Assembly: GCA_963921825.1 (NCBI GenBank)
Contig: OY997588.1
Coordinates: 135,749,203 to 135,813,202 of the forward strand
Origin: Erodium maritimum
Lineage: Eukaryota; Streptophyta; Magnoliopsida; Geraniales; Geraniaceae
Direction: 5' to 3'
DNA: 64,000 nt
Below are positions 1 through 12,200 of the stretch, in pieces (the first letter of the stretch is position 1; each line of letters starts with the position of its first letter). The position numbers were made by a program, and so were the translations under genes. The notes under the pieces were generated by a model that did not search any database, was not told the origin of the DNA, and worked only from the letters and a program-made list of their open reading frames with translations.

Positions 1-1094
1 CTTGACCGAATTTAATTCCGACTCCCGAGTCAATTAATTACCGTTTCAAGTTTCTAAAACCCGTTAATTATAACTTTTCCAATTTAATTCCAAATTTCGA
101 TTCGGTTAAGGATAATTGGTCCGGGGAACGTTTTAAACCACCCGAACACAAAACCCGAGCACCCGAGTACGTGGGCCCCACCCGGCCCAACCTAGCCGTG
201 GGCCCTAGGGCTTAAATGAGGCTCGGCCAACCCCATGGTGGCCGAAGCTTCTCCCGAGCCCTCGGTCGCCGGAAAACGTTCAATCAAACCTCCAACACCT
301 CTAAAACGTCTCCAACAATTTCCCCAACACCAAAACCACCTTAAACTAATAGTTTTGCACAAACCCTAACAATCGAAAATCAACAAAACGGGAATCGGTT
401 CGGTGCTTACTCAAGAGGAAGACGAGGGGAACGATGTTGCTCCTTGCCTTGAGACGATCCAAAGGCTCGATAAACCCCAAACCCTAGCTTCTTATCCTTC
501 TCTCTTCTTCTCCTTCTCCTTCTCTCTCTAACTCTCTTCTTCTTTTTCTAATTTCAATAACTAACTCATATTCTTTTTTTTTTCTTTTTAACCCTAAGTG
601 GCCGGCCATGCTTCTCCCCCACTCCTTTTCCCCCCAAAACTAACACCACCACAATTAGGACAAGTGTCAAGGTGGGTCCCACACCTTTTGGAAAATATCT
701 ACTTGATATTTTCCAATCAGATTCGCGAAAATCGGACGTTTCGGGCCCCGAACGGGCACTTTTCCCAAGAAATTACGAAACTTGGCGGGCTACAAGGAAA
801 CGGCTCAACTAAGACCGCTGCGACGACGGCTAAGCTTTTCGGATCCAAAACGGTCCTCGAATGGACCAAAACGTCGCTCGGTTGACTTTTCCGGCGAAAA
901 GTCAACATTTCCCAAATTGATCAGAAAGTTGACCTGAGTCCCCCGGAACTCACTAGGGTCAATAATGGGGTCAACTTAAGTCCGGTATGACACTCGGGGT
1001 CATTTTAGGTTCACTTAACTGTCAGTCTTAAATTTTTTAAGTTTTTCCTGTTTTTCGCAGGTTTGACTGGCGTTGACCGAGAGTTGTCATTACA
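1..1094 (+). mobile_element. 3' part of a long Gypsy-type LTR, cut by the window edge
   Basis: The last part (about 805-1094) aligns by eye with the 3' ends of the two solo LTRs at 4552-7449 and 23665-27040. It has the same order of motifs: a two-gene-like 'actaag...acgacggctaagctttt' stretch, a 'ggttgacttttccgg' stretch, and an end in TTACA. Its 5' end lies outside the window, so a target duplication cannot be checked, and it may be a solo LTR or the 5' LTR of a larger element. Sequence after 1094 shows no convincing primer binding site. No coding capacity is seen. Family assignment to Ty3/Gypsy is inference from LTR length and TG...CA ends of the relatives. Confidence 0.6.
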
Positions 1095-1997
1095 GGGCTA
1101 CGCGTTGCGATGCACCCGTGATCGTTGAAGCCATCTCAGGAGACCAAGGACTTAGTCCTTGTGCATATAAGGGATGTCTCAATTAGAAGATGCGTGTTTC
1201 TAGAGTCGGATCCGAGTTTTTGTGTTGATGTGCTACTTGAACCATCTCTATCGACTCCATCTCGCCCCTTCCCCAAGAGGGAGTGATGGTGTTTGGTGAG
1301 AGGAACGAACTCTAGCACCCGCCTCTAGGGTGACTCCCTCTGCTAGTTAGTGCAGTTGATCGTCTTCTGCATGTAATAGCTGAGTCCCTTTTACCTATCG
1401 TTTTTGCTTCTACTAGTGCGCCTTCGGGTACCAAGCACGACAATGGGCAGATAGGGCTTTGGATGTCACAAATTCGGATGCTGCTTCAATCTCGGAGTTA
1501 TATGATAGGTTGGATTAAGCACTAGTCCCTCTATCTGATCGCCCGCCTCCCCGCTTCAGGTTGACTTTAGTGTTGTTTCTCCCTTGGATGTCTTTGTGGG
1601 GTTCTCTTCACCATTGGGCGATAGTCGTACGGGGGAGATCATTACTCACTATGTGGTTAGGTTTGCAGGGAGCATGAGGGTTCGCTATAGAAATTCGGTC
1701 GAGGAGGGCTTCAAGAAGATTGTAGAAATTTTGAGCCCTTACTATAGTAGTGGAGTTCATAGCCCTGTAAGGTTCGTTTGATTGTTCCTTCCTATATTTT
1801 TCTGTTGTTATCTTGCTTTTGCTTGGGTTGTACTCACTTTAAGTCTTCAGATTCTTTTTCTTTGTATTCGACGCCCTATAAAATACATTTATTTCTCTCT
1901 GAACAGAAAAATAATAAAAAAAAATTGAAAATGCTAAAAGAGAAGACTAATTTTAACATTACATCTTTTTCTTCTTATATCACCATCATTTATCTGT
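1095..1997. other. Unassigned stretch after the LTR
   Basis: About 0.9 kb with no recognisable gene. Short open frames exist (for example 1584-1781) but have no recognisable domain. It could be retroelement internal sequence or ordinary flank. Confidence 0.4.
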
Positions 1998-3521
1998 GAG
2001 TAATTTCCACCTCAATACCTTAATTATTAAATTTTTTCATCTCAAAACCCTAACTATTTTTAGTGGCACCTCAATACCCTAGAATGCCATTTTGTATCAC
2101 TTTAATACCTACTGTCAATTTCTCCTGATTTTTCAAAATATACCGAAAATACCCTTCAATATATTAAAGCCTTAAACTACACATCTTATAACAACACTTC
2201 TACTTCACCCCTCACCCTCTCCTTCAACCTCACCCGATACTTTTCAGATCTACTTTTCTGTTCAAATCTAAACTTTTCAATACAAGGTCATGTTCATAGA
2301 TATGAAACTGTGGTCTTCATCGATTTCAATTGGGATGGTCATCGTGTTCATCAACTGCTCCAGAAGGAAATTTGGGGGCGGCGGCTCCATTGTAGAAATT
2401 TGGGGGCGGCGGCGGCGCTGTACCAGAAATTTTCTGCCCATATTTTCTGGGTTTTCTACAATCTGTGGATTGTTTTATCTCGATGCCGGTGATGAAGCAG
2501 CCGTCCTCAGCTCATCCACTTCATCCCTCCACCGTGTCCGAGTTCGCCGCCGCCGTAGGTGTTGCTCTGAAGAACAGAGCTCGAGTTCGCCGACCTTCCC
2601 GATGCAAGACTGCTCATCCATGCTCAACCCATTTAGTCGTGTCGACTTCTCTGCCAAGACCTAGATTTGGTCGGTCATTTCAACGCCCCAGCCAAAACCC
2701 CTCCCACCATCGACACCAATCCCCAAACCAAAATCCTCTTCTTCCACCCGGAGACCAGACACAAAAATTCAGAAATAAAAAGCAACGAATCGAAATTGAA
2801 TTGTAGGGATTGCTTTTGTAGGGATTCAAATCAAAATCGAAACTGAAGGGGAAGTGGTGGAGGTGCGAGAAGAAGACGAAAATGCAGTTTTTTTTCAATT
2901 ATAATTTTGATTTTCTTAAATATGTATAAAAATATGAAAAGTAATAAAAATTTGAAAGAAATAACAAAAAAAATATTATATTATTTTGAAAAGAAATAAA
3001 TGAAATTAGAAAAATATTAATATTAAAATTTTATAAAAAGGAAATTACTAAGGTAATTAAAATCATTACGAAGAAAAACATTATATTTATTACAATTATA
3101 TTTCATTAATTAAAATTATCAAAACTTTAAAATAATTATGAAAATATTAATTATAAAGTATTTTAAAAAAATAATGCTATTATTATTAATTATAAAACTA
3201 TTTTTAAAAATAAAATATAATTTTTAAAATTAAATATTTATTTTTTAAAATAAAATTTTGAATTTTTAAAAAAATCTATTTTTTTAAAATTAAAAACAGA
3301 TTTTCATAAAATAAATAAATGAAAATCATTTTTAAAATTAAATGGCGTGGGTTTGAAAATTTGTATATTAGTGAGGTTATGGACTTTTTAGGTGTTTGGA
3401 TGGAAAAATGGATGTAAAATAGACTGAAACTAACGGTAGGTACTAAAGTAACACAAAATGGCCTTCTAGGGTATTGAGGTGAAAAAAATCAATAGTTAGG
3501 GTATTGAGGTGAAAATTACCC
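1998..3521. mobile_element. Mutator-like non-autonomous element with long terminal inverted repeats
   Basis: The ends are inverted copies of each other for well over 100 bp. The left end reads as 'caatacc...cctaactatttttagtgg...ctagaatgcc', and the right end is its reverse complement ('ctagggtattgaggtg' twice). Flanking 9-mers TTTATCTGT and TTTATGTTT match at 7 of 9 positions, as expected for an aged MULE target duplication. The interior has a GC-rich block (about 2290-2880), probably captured host DNA, followed by a very AT-rich block (2890-3350). The same family, ends and internal plan occur at 35356-36676. I could not identify the captured gene; open frames in the block (2290-2664, 2465-2806) show no recognisable domain. 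Confidence 0.75.
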
Positions 3522-3874
3522 TTTATGTTTTAAATATTTTATTTTGATTTTATTTCTTTATTTTACTGATTGCGGGTCTCATGAGTTACGACTAAAAGAC
3601 GTGTATTTTTCTATCAATACTATCTTCAATGGATAGGATTTTGACATAATATTATACAAACATTGATCTTCTTTAAACGATGGATTGGAACGATGTCGAA
3701 CAACGACATCCGAGTAATGTTTGATTGAGAAGTCCTTGTGTGAAATCAATCATGCTAAGTTCTAAAGATGCACCAAATATTATATTGGCTTACCGTTGCA
3801 CCATATATCCATATATTTAGGGTATTTCATGACATACTTTAAACCCCTTTAGATCTGTCTCTGTAAATATATAA
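3522..3874. other. Intergenic spacer
   Basis: AT-rich spacer between the MULE-type element and the Harbinger element. No gene or repeat structure seen, except that its last bases (TAAATATATAA) resemble the flank at 9113-9122 and are probably the left target duplication of the MITE at 8767-9112. Confidence 0.5.
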
Positions 3875-4551
3875 GGGCATCCACAGTCGTGGGCGATGAG
3901 GCGCTGGCGGGGAGAAAACGCTGACGAGGAGCTGGCTGGGAGCTGGCGTGGAGGTCGCTGATTGTGAGCTAAACGCTGGCACTCATCGCTGGCGCCAATG
4001 ACTACATATCTTGAAAAATCTAAATGGCCTATGAAATACTCTTGACTCACTACATTTTTTTTAAATAACACACAAAATAAATGCAATTTAATCTCTAATA
4101 CCTTATAAAACCTACCATATTTCAACTAAAAATCACAAACATCTCTCTAAGTATTCATCTGTCTCACAAATCATCGTCCCCCTATCGCATTCTTCTCCGT
4201 CCGTCGACATGGCCAACCTACCCAACGATGTGGATTTGAATTCCATTTTGCACGAGATACTCGAAGACTGCATGTCCACCGACGGGGGGTTGTTAGATGA
4301 CGCATTGGCTGATTCTCCACCACGTAAGCAAAAATACATTGCACGTGACCGGGTAGCCGCAAACGAACAGTTAATGAAGGACTACTTCAACCCGAACCCT
4401 GTGTACACGGAGGTGCATTTCCGTCGTCGGTTCAGAATGCCGAAGGATGTGTTATTCCGTATTGTACATGCATTGGAGCAGTACGATGATTATTTCAAGT
4501 CAAAGTTAGATGCATTGGGTCAAATTTCCTTTTCTCCTTATCAGAAATGTT

Positions 4552-7449
4552 GTCACACCCCAAATCCGGTTTTGACCGGACTCGAGACGTGAACTAAGAG
4601 TAATAATTATATAACAAGTAAAGGAGATTTAATAATGCGAGTTCCACGAAAAACTTAATTTAAAAACCAAGGTCAAGAGTCAACAGCTCTGTAAACAGAC
4701 TAACAGAAAGTATAATTGATACAAGGCGGTACGTCTCTAGAACAAAAATTCCCAAAACCCCAAGGAGCTCCCGAGCCTTGAGACCACCTCTAGATCTACT
4801 CGTCAAGGAAACATGTACAACAGTAAACAAGAATGGGGTGAGCTTACGCTCAGTAGGAAAAAGTAGTATAGTAAAAGAAAACCCCACTTTAGTAATAAAG
4901 ACCGGTTCGTGCAATTATCCAAAAGTTACGATTAGTACGATTAACCAAAAGACGCCATAGACAGAGATCAACAAGAATTGCCATGCTTAATAAAACAGTA
5001 ACTCAAATGGGATCAAAGGAGAGGTAGTTTATTCTTTAATAAAAACAACTAAAGAAAGCACGTATAACGTCATGTAGATAACTTAAATCACAATACTTCG
5101 ATCCACAAGTAGTCAATGTATCATATCGGATTGCCCCTCGGTCCAGAGGAGACACATATCATCGGGGCTACCGAAAACATCCCTAAGGGGACACATATCA
5201 TCGGAGCTCTCGGAAATGTCCCCAAAGGACCACGGATCATCGAGGTGAAGCAAGGTGTCCTCCCGGAAACGCTCTCGCAGGAATGCATACCCTCGGGGTG
5301 AAGCAACAAGTAAACAATCCCCTCAGGGTAAACAATCCTCACGTCATACCAGAATTCCCTTCGGCCTGGATGTCCTCCCGGAATTCACCTCGGGGTAAAC
5401 ATCTACCGGAATGCACCATCGGTCTTCCCTGAATTCACATCGGGGTACAAATATAATCCGTCGGTCTAGGTACTACCCTACACCGACATTCCCCTCGGTG
5501 TAGGTACCATACCGGAACAAAACTTCGGTCTAGGTACTACCCTACACCGGCATTCCCCTCGGTGTAGATACCATACTGGAACACAACTTCTCTTATAACA
5601 CACATCAAGGAAATAGCACGCAGCATAAAGTCATAGTACAACCATAGCTTAGCAACCCAACAATCTTATCTCAACACGCCACAAATAACTCATATTAACA
5701 AACACGCTTACCGGCATAACTTACCAACCACGTCCCATCGGTCTATCACTCACCCGATCATACCATTAAGCACAATCAATTCACAAACAACAATCATTCA
5801 ATCACTCATACACGGATCAACCATTCACATACAATCGTCATAATTCAACTAGATTAGTGTGACTCTTATATTAACCTAAAGACGGAGCATGCATCAATGC
5901 TAAGGACGAACAATCATCATTAAGTACATTCAACAAGTAATCCTAAGGATCGACATGGCCATTCTACCAGCACGACAATTTCCCAAAGTATTGAAAGCGG
6001 TTAACTAGTGAATCACATCCTATATGCATACTAAGACTCGTTCGATTATTATTTGTAATTGAAAAGCAGTTATTCTAGTGAATCACATCGTATATGCAAA
6101 CTAGGACCTTTCCGGTTATTATTATCCTATAGGCATACTATTAGCATTTAAATTAAGACTGGAGTTTAGTACTTTTCCCTACCTTGAAATCTGCAAAGCT
6201 CAAATACTCCTAGCTGCTGACGTCCTGGCTAGCTTCCTCCCCGTCCTCTCTCGCGGTCTCAAAGGCTTCCTTCTTCGTCGAGCTCGGGTCTACGGTCTTG
6301 GATCACAAATAAAGCTATAATCAAAGACTAAATAAAGGTGGTTCAAGAGGCAAACATCTAAGTTACAGTCCTAAAAAAAAACAGTTCAAGATAAACGTTT
6401 GAATTAGAAGGAAACACCCAAAAAGGGAACAAAACAGGTATGTCACGGATCGGGTCACAGATCCGTTACCTGCGCCGTCACGGTTCTCCTCACGGAGCCG
6501 TGACTGACGCCGTCACGGTCTCCCTCACGGATCCACGGTGCCCGTCACGGATCCGTGACGGGTCTGAAGGGTTCCGACCTTCTTCTTCCTCCAGCTTCCT
6601 TTTCACGAGATTTCAGTCCAAAAACTCCATTTTTATCAATCCCAAACCTCCAAAACAGCTTCAAAACCCTCAATAACTCAATACCCACTATGGGTCTTCA
6701 ACAAAACTCCACAAATCCAAGTTAAAACATCACCCAACTTCCTTTTATCTCCAAAAATCAACACCCAACATCAAATTCCAACAATCTAACGATTTCCAAG
6801 TTCTTCCTCTTAAACCCATAAATCAAAACTCAAGGAAAACGAAAATAGGTGAAGGATTTACCTTAGTAGTAGAATGGGGATGAAGAAAATGGTGATTTGG
6901 AGGGTTTTGGGGAAGAACTCAAGCTCGAGACTCCATTTTTGCACATTTCTTCTCCTTCAAGCTTCAAGGCTCCTTCTTCTCTTCCTCTCTCTCCAAATTC
7001 GGCCAGCACAAATAAAGAGGAGAAATGTGCTCCAATTTGCTTTAAAAACCTAGTTTGATGAAAATCCAAAAATGCCCTTAGGTCCAATCCTTCCAATTTG
7101 ACTTTTGTGAGGGTAAATGAGTCCTTTGAGACCCATTTCTTCTCCTCCAAGCCACTAAGGACATGTGTCCTAGTGGGGACCACTTAGCTCTTAGGAAAAT
7201 CCATAATTTTCAATTTACTTTGTTTTAGTCGATAAAAAGTCTCGATTTGACCAACGTTGACTTTTCCAATATTATAGTCAAAAGAAAGGAAATGGCCCAA
7301 CTAAGCTAATTGTGATGACGACTAAGCTTTTTGGGCCCCGGAAAGGTCCTGAACGACTCCCGGAGTCCTTGGTTGACTTTTCTGGTCGAAAGTCAAACTT
7401 TGCCAGAAATAACCGGTTCGACCGGGATCGACCGGGGGCGGTTCTTACA
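4552..7449 (+). mobile_element. Solo LTR, about 2.9 kb, Gypsy-type
   Basis: Begins TGTCACACCCC and ends TTCTTACA, i.e. TG...CA, and is flanked by a perfect 5-bp duplication AATGT (4547-4551 and 7450-7454). There is no internal domain, so this is a solo LTR left by recombination between the two LTRs of an element. It is homologous to 23665-27040 at both ends and shares 'ggggtgagcttacgctcagtagg' near 4837. The middle (5110-5590) is full of degenerate 'cctcggt...' units. Around 6440-6560 lies a GC-rich run of repeated 'cacgg' inverted motifs. LTRs of this length suggest a Tekay/Del-like chromovirus, but that is inference. Confidence 0.9.
5462..5589 (+). repeat. Two tandem copies of a ~64-bp unit inside the LTR
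   Basis: Two near-identical units start with 'cggtctaggtactaccctac' at 5462 and 5526. More diverged related units lie upstream to about 5110. Confidence 0.75.
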
Positions 7450-8766
7450 AATGTACTACGGCCATTAGGCAGTTATGTTACAGAATTATAGCTGATGGGT
7501 TGGACGAGTACTTGAAGATAGGGGAAACAATGTCTTTGGAATGGTTGAGAAACTTTTGCACTGGAATCATTAAAGGTCTTCGATGCTACGTACCGGTGTA
7601 AGCCTACACGGGCTGATATGGACCACATTTTGGCGGTTAATGAAGCGCGAGTGTTCCCGAGCATGTTTGGAAGTCTTGACTGCATGCACTGGGAGTGGAA
7701 GAATTGCCCAACGGCACTTCGAGGAGCACATTCCCGGAGGGACCACGGGAATCGACCAACCGTTGTCCTCGAGGCGGTTGCTACTCGTGACTTATGGTTT
7801 TGGCATTCGTTCTTTGGCATGGCGGGATCGAACAACGATTTGACAGTGCTCAACCATTCCAAACTGTTCGCGGACGTTATCAATGGTTAGCAACCACCAG
7901 TTGAATATACGATAAATGGTAACCACTACACACTCTCGTATTATCTTGCTGATGACATATACCCTTCGTGGCCAGTTTTCGTGAAAACAATTCCATTACC
8001 TCAACTCCCGAAACAGAAAAAGTTTGCTGAAGTCCAAGAAGCGTGCAGGAAGGATGTGGAATGAGCATTCGGTGCACTCCAAGCTCGGTTTCACATTATT
8101 AAGCAACCGAGCCGCTTGTGGATGCCCTAGTACATCGGCTTTGTAATGAATGCATGTATTATTATGCACAATATGATAGTTGAGGCTGAACGTCATACCT
8201 ACGACGGCTACCTTGAACCAACAGATGAAGGTGAGCCAAGTCAGCCACATATTGCACGAGAAGACTTCGTCCCGACCCAGGTTCTACTTGGAAACACTGC
8301 GAGGATGCAAGAGGAACGCATACATTACCGGTTGAAGGACGGTCTCGATGAACACATTTGGAATTAATTTGGAGACGCCTAGCTTCTATTATCTTTCATT
8401 ATGTTTTAATTTTTATTTCTTCTTCCTCTTCTTTCAATAGCTTCTTCTTCAACTCAACTCTGGTACTCTTATTTGTGATGTTTATGTTTATTTAGTGTAT
8501 CTTTTTAAATTTAAGGACTTGTTTATCTACGATTTTTTTTTAAATTTAAGTACTTGTTTTTTTACATTTAATTTGATGATTTGTTTTTTAAATATAATTT
8601 GAAATAGGAATTTGGTGGCTCCCCGCCGGCAAAGATGCCAACCACTGCAGGTTGTTGGCGGTTTGCGCAGACGGTGAGCTGGCTAGGAAGACAAAAAATA
8701 ATTTTTTAATCCTCCCCGCCGGCCACTCCCCGCCAACAACCGACGAAATGGTTGTGGATGCCCTAT

Positions 8767-9112
8767 GGGGTAATATTATAAAGCACCATATAAGTATATG
8801 TTATTAGCAAGTAACACCATAACTTACCACTTAATTATCTGACACAATGTAAACATCATAAAATTATCATTGTTTGAATTTCTAATTAGTTCTTCGTTGA
8901 TTTAAAGTGAAGTGGAGTGACATTTTAGTAACACTGAAAGTTAGATATGAGATTTATGGTTTTAGAATGGAGGGTATTTACGGAATATACATGTAATAGA
9001 AATTATAATAGTAATAAAATTTGGGTATATGCATGTCCCCTATGATAAAATTGTAACTTAGGGTGTCATTTGATAATAACGTATATTCATATGGTGTTTT
9101 ATGATATTACCC
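8767..9112. mobile_element. MITE with ~70-bp terminal inverted repeats
   Basis: The left end 'ggggtaatattataaagcac' and following ~60 bases match the reverse complement of the right end ('gtgttttatgatattaccc'). The right flank TAATATATAA resembles TAAATATATAA found just left of the neighbouring Harbinger element (3864-3874). This suggests a 9-10 bp duplication with the Harbinger element inserted at the MITE edge. The length and TIRs fit a MULE-type MITE. No coding capacity. Confidence 0.7.
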
Positions 9113-9260
9113 TAATATATAACTCAAAATAGATTTCCAAGTCAAGAGAGAAAAATAAAAGGCATCATTAAGATTTAAATATATCTCTACCACATCATAA
9201 TAGCAAAATGCTTCTGCTTTACAAGGTACCAACGGATTTATCTTCTACAGGAATCCACCT

Positions 9261-12200
9261 CTACTTCTGCTGAGACTTGAGTTCTTCCACCTTCTCCTCA
9301 GTATCTTTTAGTGCTTTCCCGTAGATCCTTATTATCTGTCAACAATGCCAATTTCAACCTTTAATTACCAATCTTATGCTTCTGCTAACTACGTAGGTGC
9401 AAAAACATAACAAGTTTTCTAAAAATTGTTGCAACTTTTCTTAATTAACAAATTAAGAAAAGTTAAAACATTTTACCTCATCAATTTCTCCAGGAGAGAT
9501 AATAAATGGAGGAGACATCATAATGCTGTCACCAGCAACACGCACTAACATGCCGTGCTCTTCACACCGAGCTCCAAAATATGCTCCTATTCCTGTCAAT
9601 CGGTATCATCAACAAGCACTGTGAGGTGGGAAAAGAGATCACAGAACCATGGTCAGAGAATGGTGCTTCAATTATGTACACAATACCAATCCATGGCAGC
9701 AGCAGATCAAGTGTATGGGAGGGATGGTTTGAAATACACATGCATTTCACTACTATAACATCTTTTTTCAGTTGAATTGACCATAAACACCAATATATGG
9801 CAAAATACGATTACATGGCTTTAAGCTCGCAAGCAACTTTATCTTGTGAAATTCAAATTCACTTTGTTGAAGGTAACGTATAAATAAGTTAGGGAGATGG
9901 AACTTGCCCCATTCAGGAGGAAATAAATCATTAGGTGACTTGTTGTTCACAAACTCAGTGCCATGGATCAAGCCAGTTCCCCGTATCTTCACAAAAATAC
10001 AAGTAATGAAAATTAAATGTCTTGTTGAGGAATTTCTAATAAGTTTATGTGGCTCAAGTAAATCACAATGCATACCTCTCCAATAATAGGACTATCAGAA
10101 AAGGCTTTCAGACCATCTTGAAACCTTGGAGCAACGCTCTTTACTTGTTCAACAATATTTCTTTCCCTACAATCAATTAAAAAGATCTTGGTTCAGAAAT
10201 ATTTTTGCTCATAAACATTTTATAGCATTATTAGACTCGCAGACCACTCAGAAGAGAAATAAATGAGGAAACGAACTTGTAGATCTTCAGAGTTTCTATT
10301 GCGACTGCACAAGCAACAGGATGCCCAGAATAAGTGAATCCATGCGAAAAAGTACCTGAAACAATGATAATTAAGACCAAGCCCTGAAGAAAATTAAAGG
10401 AGAAGTTTCACTAGTACTATCAACATACCAAGATCGTTGCTTTGTGAGTATATAACTTCTGCAACTTCAGGGCTCATCATAATGGCTCCTATTGGCATAT
10501 ATGCAGAAGAAAGGGCCTGATACCCAATTTCATAGAATATTGAAGAGTTAGTATTTCCCTACTTGCATGCAACTTCTATGATGAAAGCTCTCGGTGCCGC
10601 TCAAGTTTACCTTAGCTACGGTAACAAGGTCTGGTTTTATGCCATATTTGTCACAACCATACATTGTCCCAAGCCTCCCAAATGCACAAATTACCTACAA
10701 GATGAACAGAAAGTGTGAAGGCAAGCTTAAAACTTGAGAATAGAAATTGTTATTGACAACTTGGTAGAAATATGAATGACAGAAATGCCAAATACCTCAT
10801 CCGCAATAAAAAGAATGTCATATTTTTTCACAACAGCTTGAATCTGCATATAAAATGGAGCAGCACACATCACTAGCAAGCAAGTAGAATTATCAAATAG
10901 AAAAGACCAAGTTTATATTTACCTGGCAACTGGGCATATACCATAATCAAACGAAAAGAGCAAGCTGAAGTGATTCTACATGAAAATAAACTAAGCCATC
11001 CTTTACTCATAACGCATTACCCATTATGTATATAACTAATTTGTTACAGGAAGAAAAGAAACCCAAGATAAATCCTATTTGCATGACAGAAGAACAAAAT
11101 TAAGAGACAGGAAAAAGAAAAAGAGGTCTCTCTCTGCTCCATGAATATCACAACCATATGATTCTCTTGCTGTTAGTTGTAACGTCAAGCAGAAATTAGC
11201 AATGCAATGTTTCAAGCATATAACTATAACACACCTTTTCAAAATAAGTTGCAGGAGGAGGTATCACACCTCCCGCCCCCATCACAGGCTCAGCTATGAA
11301 AGCACCAATCTAAAACGAATAACCATATGAAGTCAGTAACAAAAGCTATTCATTTGAGCTGTAGAATGATTTTCAGTATGGGTTTATCCTAATATTTTAT
11401 ATGATTACCGTCTCAGGTCCCTCTTTGAGGATAAGATCCTCTAGATTCTTGGCTAGCCTTGTTGAGAACTCCTCCTCAGTCTCACCTGCCAAAGAAATAG
11501 CACGCTTGTGGCTCAATAAATGTAACTTAATAAAGTAAAGGGAAAGGTTGGTCACATGACAACCTGGAAGATGAAAGCGCCAGTAGTGTGGGCAGTCAGT
11601 GTGCAGCACGAATGGAGCAGGCAGATCAAATTTTTGATGCAAAGCTGGAAGGCTGCAAAATAGCATAGCAGTCAGCTAAAAATTCAAATATAGAGTACTA
11701 TAATAATGATTCAGATAAAGCTTGTCAAGTTAAATCCTACCCAGAAAGACTGGCTGCTATCAAGGTTGAGCCATGGTACCTGTCACGATACAAAGATGAT
11801 GTAACAAAACTCCAGCACAAGAGAGAAAAAAGAACCAGTTGAGTGGCCAAACATACGATTTTGATCGAGCAATGAATTTTTTCTTATTTGGCCTCCCAAG
11901 CGCATTGTTATAATACCAAACCAGCTTCACCTACAAATAGTGATGAAGGAAAAACAAATGTTACACATTTATTTTCTGTTACCAATATTCTCATAAAAAT
12001 GTTAGATCTGGGCAGTAGTACTGATTTGAGCAATGAGTTTATAGGAAACATATTGAGAAAATTCATACATTGATTTTGTTATTTATGTGTACAATTTTTC
12101 AGACTTCAACCAAGACAATTTTTGCAGCTTCTTTGGAAAGAACTAGATATTTTGTGTATCTTTAAGTATATGAAAGCTTGTTTATGATTTGCATGACAAA

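Larger units (their letters stand above)
4209..8367 (+). pseudogene. PIF/Harbinger transposase (DDE, HARBI1-like), disrupted
   Basis: The N-terminal part (4209-4551) opens with MANLPNDVDLNS and includes 'FRRRFRMPKDVLFRIV', typical of this family. The reading frame enters the solo LTR between codons for Lys-Cys and Thr and resumes at 7455 (ACTACGGCC...) in the same frame, so the insertion is exact. Downstream are the catalytic-domain landmarks 'SLDCMHWEWKNCP' (first Asp), 'GMAGSNNDLTVL' (second Asp), 'FVKTIPLPQ', 'AFGALQARFHII' and 'NACIIMHNMIVEAE'. At least three in-frame stops or frame changes occur (near 7600, 7888 and 8062; another near 8127), so no transposase can be made. The codon before 'AFGAL', normally Arg in relatives, is TGA, as expected from CGA to TGA decay. 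Confidence 0.85.
3875..8763 (+). mobile_element. PIF/Harbinger DNA transposon, dead, interrupted by a solo LTR
   Basis: The termini are inverted: GGGCATCCACA at 3875 and TGTGGATGCCC ending at 8763, with GC-rich subterminal stretches rich in 'ggcggggag' on both sides. Flanking trinucleotides are TAA and TAT, an imperfect match to the 3-bp TWA target duplication of PIF/Harbinger elements. It carries a plus-strand transposase pseudogene (4209-8367). A 2.9 kb solo LTR (4552-7449) splits it; without the LTR the element is about 2.0 kb. No Myb-like accessory ORF is seen, so it was probably non-autonomous for that protein even before it decayed. Confidence 0.85.

Noticed and set aside
598..885. Open frame within the first LTR
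   Set aside because: It lies in LTR sequence shared with two other non-coding LTRs, has no domain and is not conserved.
5110..5590. CRISPR-like array
   Set aside because: Repeats are degenerate, lie in a plant LTR and have no constant spacer length.
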